From Rhodocyclus gracilis (lineage in GTDB: Bacteria; Pseudomonadota; Gammaproteobacteria; Burkholderiales; Rhodocyclaceae): 64,000 nt of DNA. The notes under the pieces are model-generated. The model ran no database searches and had not been told where the DNA came from. It saw only the letters and a program-made list of their open reading frames with translations. The stretch spans positions 124,001-188,000 of the forward strand of contig NZ_WIXJ01000004.1 of assembly GCF_009617575.1 (NCBI RefSeq), in the 5' to 3' direction. Positions 61,129-64,000 of this stretch are shown here, one piece after another (position 1 is the stretch's first letter; every line of letters begins with the position of its first letter). The translations under genes and the position numbers were made by a program.

Positions 61129-61330
61129 GCCCCCGCCCCTCCGGCGTCTGCTTGCCGCTTTCCCGCTAACGGAAGGGTTCGGCATCTTCATCGGCATCGT
61201 CGCCTGGAAACTGATGGTGGAAGGGCGCATCGAATTCGGTGAAGGACTCCTGGTCGCACTCCCCTGCTCGCTCGTCTGGTTTGGCGTGCGCTGCTGGAAA
61301 ATCCGACGCAGCGCGCACTCGACGCAATAA
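61115..61330 (+). CDS. Small hypothetical membrane protein
   Basis: This 71-residue protein has a basic N-terminus (RRSEPPPLRRLLAAFP), two hydrophobic segments (GFGIFIGIVAWKLMV and LLVALPCSLVWFGVRCW) and a basic tail, consistent with a hairpin in the inner membrane with both ends in the cytoplasm. I do not recognise a family. It lies downstream of a two-component system and upstream of two RNA-gene-like units. A GTG start 6 bp earlier is possible. Confidence 0.6.
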   Translation: MRRSEPPPLRRLLAAFPLTEGFGIFIGIVAWKLMVEGRIEFGEGLLVALPCSLVWFGVRCWKIRRSAHSTQ

Positions 61331-61435
61331 TCTGTAATACGCGGGCGAAAATCCGCCTCACGCGTTACAGCCAGTCACGCAAGCGCCTTACAAGCACAAC
61401 AGAAACCGCCCAGCATTCGCCTGTAGAATCAATTC

Positions 61436-61542
61436 ATTGCTTAAGCGTCCCCCGCGCTGGCAATGTTTGACCCTCCCTGATTCCCGTCCCCCTGACGGGA
61501 TTTAAGTCCCGCGAAGCGAAGGCTCCGCGGGATTTTTTTTTG
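61436..61542 (+). ncRNA. Putative small RNA, copy 1
   Basis: This unit of about 107 nt follows a TAGAAT hexamer (61424-61429). It contains a segment CAATGTTTGACCCTCCCTG (from 61461), a 7-bp hairpin with a CCCCT loop (61482-61500), a TTTAAG linker and a terminator: TCCCGCG/CGCGGGA stem with an inner AGC-GAAG-GCT extension (61507-61532) and ten T. No frame of note runs through it. The same order of elements occurs again at 61805-61904. The strand follows from the terminator. The 5' end is an estimate. Confidence 0.6.
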
Positions 61543-61598
61543 CTGGACTTCGCCACCTCTTTTTGCTTACGTGGAGCGGCAGATTCCCGCCTCTCACG

Positions 61599-61619
61599 AC
61601 GCCGAGTAAGGCTCGGCGT
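61599..61619. repeat. Perfect hairpin between the two putative small RNAs
   Basis: ACGCCGAG (61599-61606) and CTCGGCGT (61612-61619) form an 8-bp stem with a TAAGG loop and no T run after it. The 61543-61792 stretch otherwise shows no supported gene. Confidence 0.45.
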
Positions 61620-61804
61620 ATTGCCGCGTGACCACTTGCGGCGCATCGCCTGCCTGCTGGCGGCCTGCTTTGCTACGCAATCGGCGCCGTGCCGCAGCAC
61701 TACCGGCTTACCGGCAATTCGCTACCGTTAACCGAGTACACGCCGTCACCAAACCTCTGTGAAATCGTCGCACACGCTCACGCGGGAGCGCCTAAAATCG
61801 TTCT

Positions 61805-61904
61805 CAGTAGCTCAGCCAGTGTTGCAATTGTTGAACCTCCTTGATGCTCCGCCGCCCCCGGCGGAGTTTGAATCCCGCCTCGGTGCCGCCGGCGGGATTT
61901 TTTT
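61805..61904 (+). ncRNA. Putative small RNA, copy 2
   Basis: This unit of about 100 nt follows TAAAAT (61793-61798). The segment CAATTGTTGAACCTCCTTGA (from 61825) matches copy 1 at 17 of 21 positions, counting one further base. It includes ACCTCCTT, the same 8 bases as the anti-Shine-Dalgarno end of 16S rRNA. An 8-bp CTCCGCCG hairpin with a CCCC loop (61847-61866), a TTTGAA linker, and a terminator (ATCCCGCC/GGCGGGAT, 61872-61898, with a run of seven T, 61898-61904) follow. Spacing from motif to linker is 42 nt against 40 in copy 1. Confidence 0.6.
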
Positions 61905-61922
61905 CGTCCCAAGGAAAGAGGG

Positions 61923-61967
61923 CTCCGCTATCCCGCTATCCAGCGACGCCGCTGCGGAATAGCGGAG
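61923..61967. repeat. Large inverted repeat after the second small RNA
   Basis: CTCCGCTAT (61923-61931) pairs perfectly with ATAGCGGAG (61959-61967), and an inner CAGCG/CGCTG pair (61941-61954) nests inside. No T run follows. It lies about 100 bp before the MscS stop on the other strand. Confidence 0.45.
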
Positions 61968-62065
61968 GGCGCCAGCGCGAGGACAAAACACTCGCCCCCG
62001 CCAAGCAACAACCGTCCGGTCGCCGGCACTCAGGCGGGCGCCAACCAAGGAAGCCGTCCGTACGC

Positions 62066-63406
62066 TTAGCTGGCCGGCGGCTTGGGCGGCGGCGCAGAAG
62101 CAGCGGCAACGCTCTCGCTGTCCGCGGCGCTGCGTAGCAGACGCACCTCGCGTTGCGGGAAGGGTATCTCGATACCGTGCTCGCGGAAGGCCTTCAGGAC
62201 GGCGAGGCTGACGTCCGAGCGCACATTGCCGGTGCCGGACTCGGGGTCGGCGATCCAGAAGCCCAGTTCGAGATTGATGCCGCTATCAGCGAATTCGGTC
62301 AGCAGCACGCGCGGCGCCGGCTCTGTAAGCGCCCGCGGATGCGCCGTAGCGGCCTCCGTCATCAGGCGCATCGCCAGATCGACGTCGCTGGCGTAGCCGA
62401 CCTGCACCGCCACCGCGACACGCACGCGCGAGTCGGAAAACGAGCGGTTGCGCACGATATTGCTGACGAGATACTCGTTGGGGATGATGACTTCGACGCC
62501 CCCCAGCGTGTCGACCACGGTATAGCGGATGGTGATCTGGGTGACGACACCGGAAGTCGTATCGTCAATGGCAATGACGTTGCCAATGCTGATCGAGCGG
62601 TCGAGCAGGATGATGAAGCCGCTGACGTAATTGCTGGCGATCTTCTGCAAACCGAAGCCCAGCCCCACCGCCAGCGCGCCGCCAAAGACCGACAGCGCGG
62701 TGATGTCGATCCCCACCAGCGACAAACTGAAGAGCAGCGCCACCAGCGAGAACAGCAGCTTCGCCAGACGCGCGAGCAAGACACGCACGTTGGAGTCCAG
62801 CTGACTGGCAGCCGCCATGCGCTGCTCGACAAACCCCGAGAGCCAGAGCGCGACGAGCAGGGTCGCCATGACGGTCACTGCCGCATGCAGGACGATCCAC
62901 AGATCAAGCCGCTGCTTGCCGACGCTGAAGCTGACCTGCTCGAGCGCGTCGATGATCGGGTCGGACAAGCCCGTGATGTAGGCGGCAAAACACAGCCAGA
63001 CGGCAATGGCGAAAAACCGTTCCGAGGCGGCCAGCCAACCACTCGGCGCGAAGGCGTGGCGCAACACGTAGACCGTCATCCGCACCAGCGCCAGCGACGA
63101 CAGCAGCGGCACGGCCAGATCGAGCATGGCGACGTGGCCCCACCAATACTTGAGACCCGAGCGGGAGAGCAGCACCAGCGCCAGCGCGATCAGCGGAAAC
63201 GAGATGCGACGCAGCCCGCTTTCGCCGAATTGAACGAGCGCGCTACGCTCGCCCGATTCCCGGCGCGTCAACTGACGCAGCAGACGGGTCAGCCACCAGG
63301 CGAGGCCGAGACTGGCCAGCAGGGCCGCCACCTGCCACATGGAGTCGGCCTCATGCATCTCATTCCAGAGGCCGCGCAGGAGCGCAAACAGCTCGCGTTC
63401 GTTCAT
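62066..63406 (-). CDS. Mechanosensitive ion channel, MscS family
   Basis: This 446-residue membrane protein has about five helices before the MscS core. The pore-lining helix and following region read ALSVFGGALAVGLGFGLQKI and ASNYVSGFIILLDRSISIGN, the family signature, with the beta domain after it (VVDTLGGVEVIIPNEYLVSN). It probably opens under membrane tension during osmotic downshift. It is longer than E. coli MscS (286) owing to extra N-terminal helices. Its ATG overlaps the upstream methyltransferase stop (ATGA). Confidence 0.9.
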   Translation of the reverse strand: MNERELFALLRGLWNEMHEADSMWQVAALLASLGLAWWLTRLLRQLTRRESGERSALVQFGESGLRRISFPLIALALVLLSRSGLKYWWGHVAMLDLAVPLLSSLALVRMTVYVLRHAFAPSGWLAASERFFAIAVWLCFAAYITGLSDPIIDALEQVSFSVGKQRLDLWIVLHAAVTVMATLLVALWLSGFVEQRMAAASQLDSNVRVLLARLAKLLFSLVALLFSLSLVGIDITALSVFGGALAVGLGFGLQKIASNYVSGFIILLDRSISIGNVIAIDDTTSGVVTQITIRYTVVDTLGGVEVIIPNEYLVSNIVRNRSFSDSRVRVAVAVQVGYASDVDLAMRLMTEAATAHPRALTEPAPRVLLTEFADSGINLELGFWIADPESGTGNVRSDVSLAVLKAFREHGIEIPFPQREVRLLRSAADSESVAAASAPPPKPPAS

Positions 63407-64000
63407 TGGCGTTGAAACACCGCAGCAAAGAAGCCATCGACGCCATGCTCGAGCACCGATAGACGCAGGCGATCACCGGCGGTGATGGCGATGCCCTGTT
63501 CGCGCAGGATGTCGCCCGCCGAGAGCGGCGTGAACTCGGGGTGCGCGGCGATGAAGGCGTCGACGATGGCGTCGTTCTCGGCCGCGAGCGGGCTGCATGT
63601 CGCATACACGAGACGCCCGCCTGGTTTGACGAGTGTCGCCGCCGCAGCAAGGATCGACGCCTGCTTGACGCCGAGTTCGGCGATGGCCTGCGGCGTCTGC
63701 CGCCACTTGAGGTCGGGGTTGCGACGCAAGGTGCCAAGACCGGAACACGGCGCATCCACCAGCACGCGGTCGAGCTTGCCGGCGAGCCGGCGCACTCGCG
63801 CATCGCGTTCGGAATCAATGCACACCGGATGCACGTTCGACAACCCCGAGCGGGCGAGGCGCGGCTTGAGCGCCGCCAGACGGCGGGCCGATACGTCAAA
63901 GGCGTAGAGGCGCCCCTGCGAGCGCATCAGGGCACCGAGAAGCAAGGTCTTGCCGCCGGCGCCGGCGCAGAAATCGGCCACCATTTCGCCACGCCGGGGT
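63403..64000 (-). CDS. rsmB: RsmB-type 16S rRNA (cytosine-5-)-methyltransferase, C-terminal part (5' end outside window)
   Basis: This is the catalytic part of an RsmB/NOP-family m5C methyltransferase. The frame runs off the right edge, where PRGEMVADFCAGAGGKT forms SAM-binding motif I. The two catalytic cysteines are in VDAPCSGLGTLRRNPDLKW and YATCS. RsmB modifies C967 of 16S rRNA in E. coli; other members of the family act on other cytosines, so the exact target needs the missing N-terminus. It overlaps the MscS gene by 4 bp. Confidence 0.85.
   Translation of the reverse strand, partial: PRRGEMVADFCAGAGGKTLLLGALMRSQGRLYAFDVSARRLAALKPRLARSGLSNVHPVCIDSERDARVRRLAGKLDRVLVDAPCSGLGTLRRNPDLKWRQTPQAIAELGVKQASILAAAATLVKPGGRLVYATCSPLAAENDAIVDAFIAAHPEFTPLSAGDILREQGIAITAGDRLRLSVLEHGVDGFFAAVFQRQ

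Overview
This is a high-GC, gene-dense bacterial chromosome segment. Almost everything in it is core metabolism and housekeeping. Several features point to a Betaproteobacterium, most likely of the Rhodocyclales type: the ilvB-ilvH-ilvC-psd-pssA...leuA order, the sigma factor/DUF3619/DUF3106/RDD block, the radC-rpmB-rpmG block, and PepA/HolC/ValS clustering. No tRNA, rRNA, transposase, phage gene or CRISPR array was seen.

Layout. 1-3322: end of a dienoyl-CoA reductase, a two-domain sulfurtransferase with a SpoIIAA-like protein, and a Rieske oxygenase. 3587-7635: xseB-ispA-dxs-folE2 (isoprenoid precursors, GTP cyclohydrolase). 7759-9893: the rpsP-rimM-trmD-rplS ribosomal operon on the minus strand. 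10059-12301: YihY, a WrbA-like flavoprotein and DUF2069. 12339-26589: a branched-chain amino-acid and phospholipid cluster (ilvB, ilvH, ilvC, psd, pssA, leuA). A czcCBA-like metal efflux operon and its two-component system (13908-21622) lie between pssA and leuA. 26727-28718: an ECF sigma factor with three envelope proteins. 28745-36543: lptFG, pepA, holC, a hypothetical gene and valS. 36700-43903: pabBC fusion, tusA, BepA-like protease, a cold-shock gene, clpS and clpA.

43911-55121 gathers the isocitrate node: rraA, aceA, a LysR regulator, a TauE-like exporter, aceB, a CidA/LrgB pair, an Rnk-like protein, icd and aceK. Isocitrate lyase and malate synthase form the glyoxylate bypass. AceK phosphorylates Icd at the serine that is conserved here, so both branches and the switch lie within about 10 kb. 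The aceA upstream region has two perfect palindromes next to a good promoter. 55149-58562: rpmG, rpmB, radC, coaBC, dut and dsbB. 58797-60927: an RstAB-like two-component system.

The strongest candidate for something undescribed is 61400-61970. It is a protein-poor region with two tandem, related RNA-gene-like units. Each has a -10-like hexamer, a single-stranded CCUCC (anti-Shine-Dalgarno) segment, a hairpin with a C-rich loop, and an intrinsic terminator. The window ends with an MscS-family channel and a truncated RsmB-type rRNA methyltransferase. Other notable points are a CTG start for the sigma factor, an intrinsic terminator whose loop contains the aceK stop codon, and -10 boxes placed directly before start codons.
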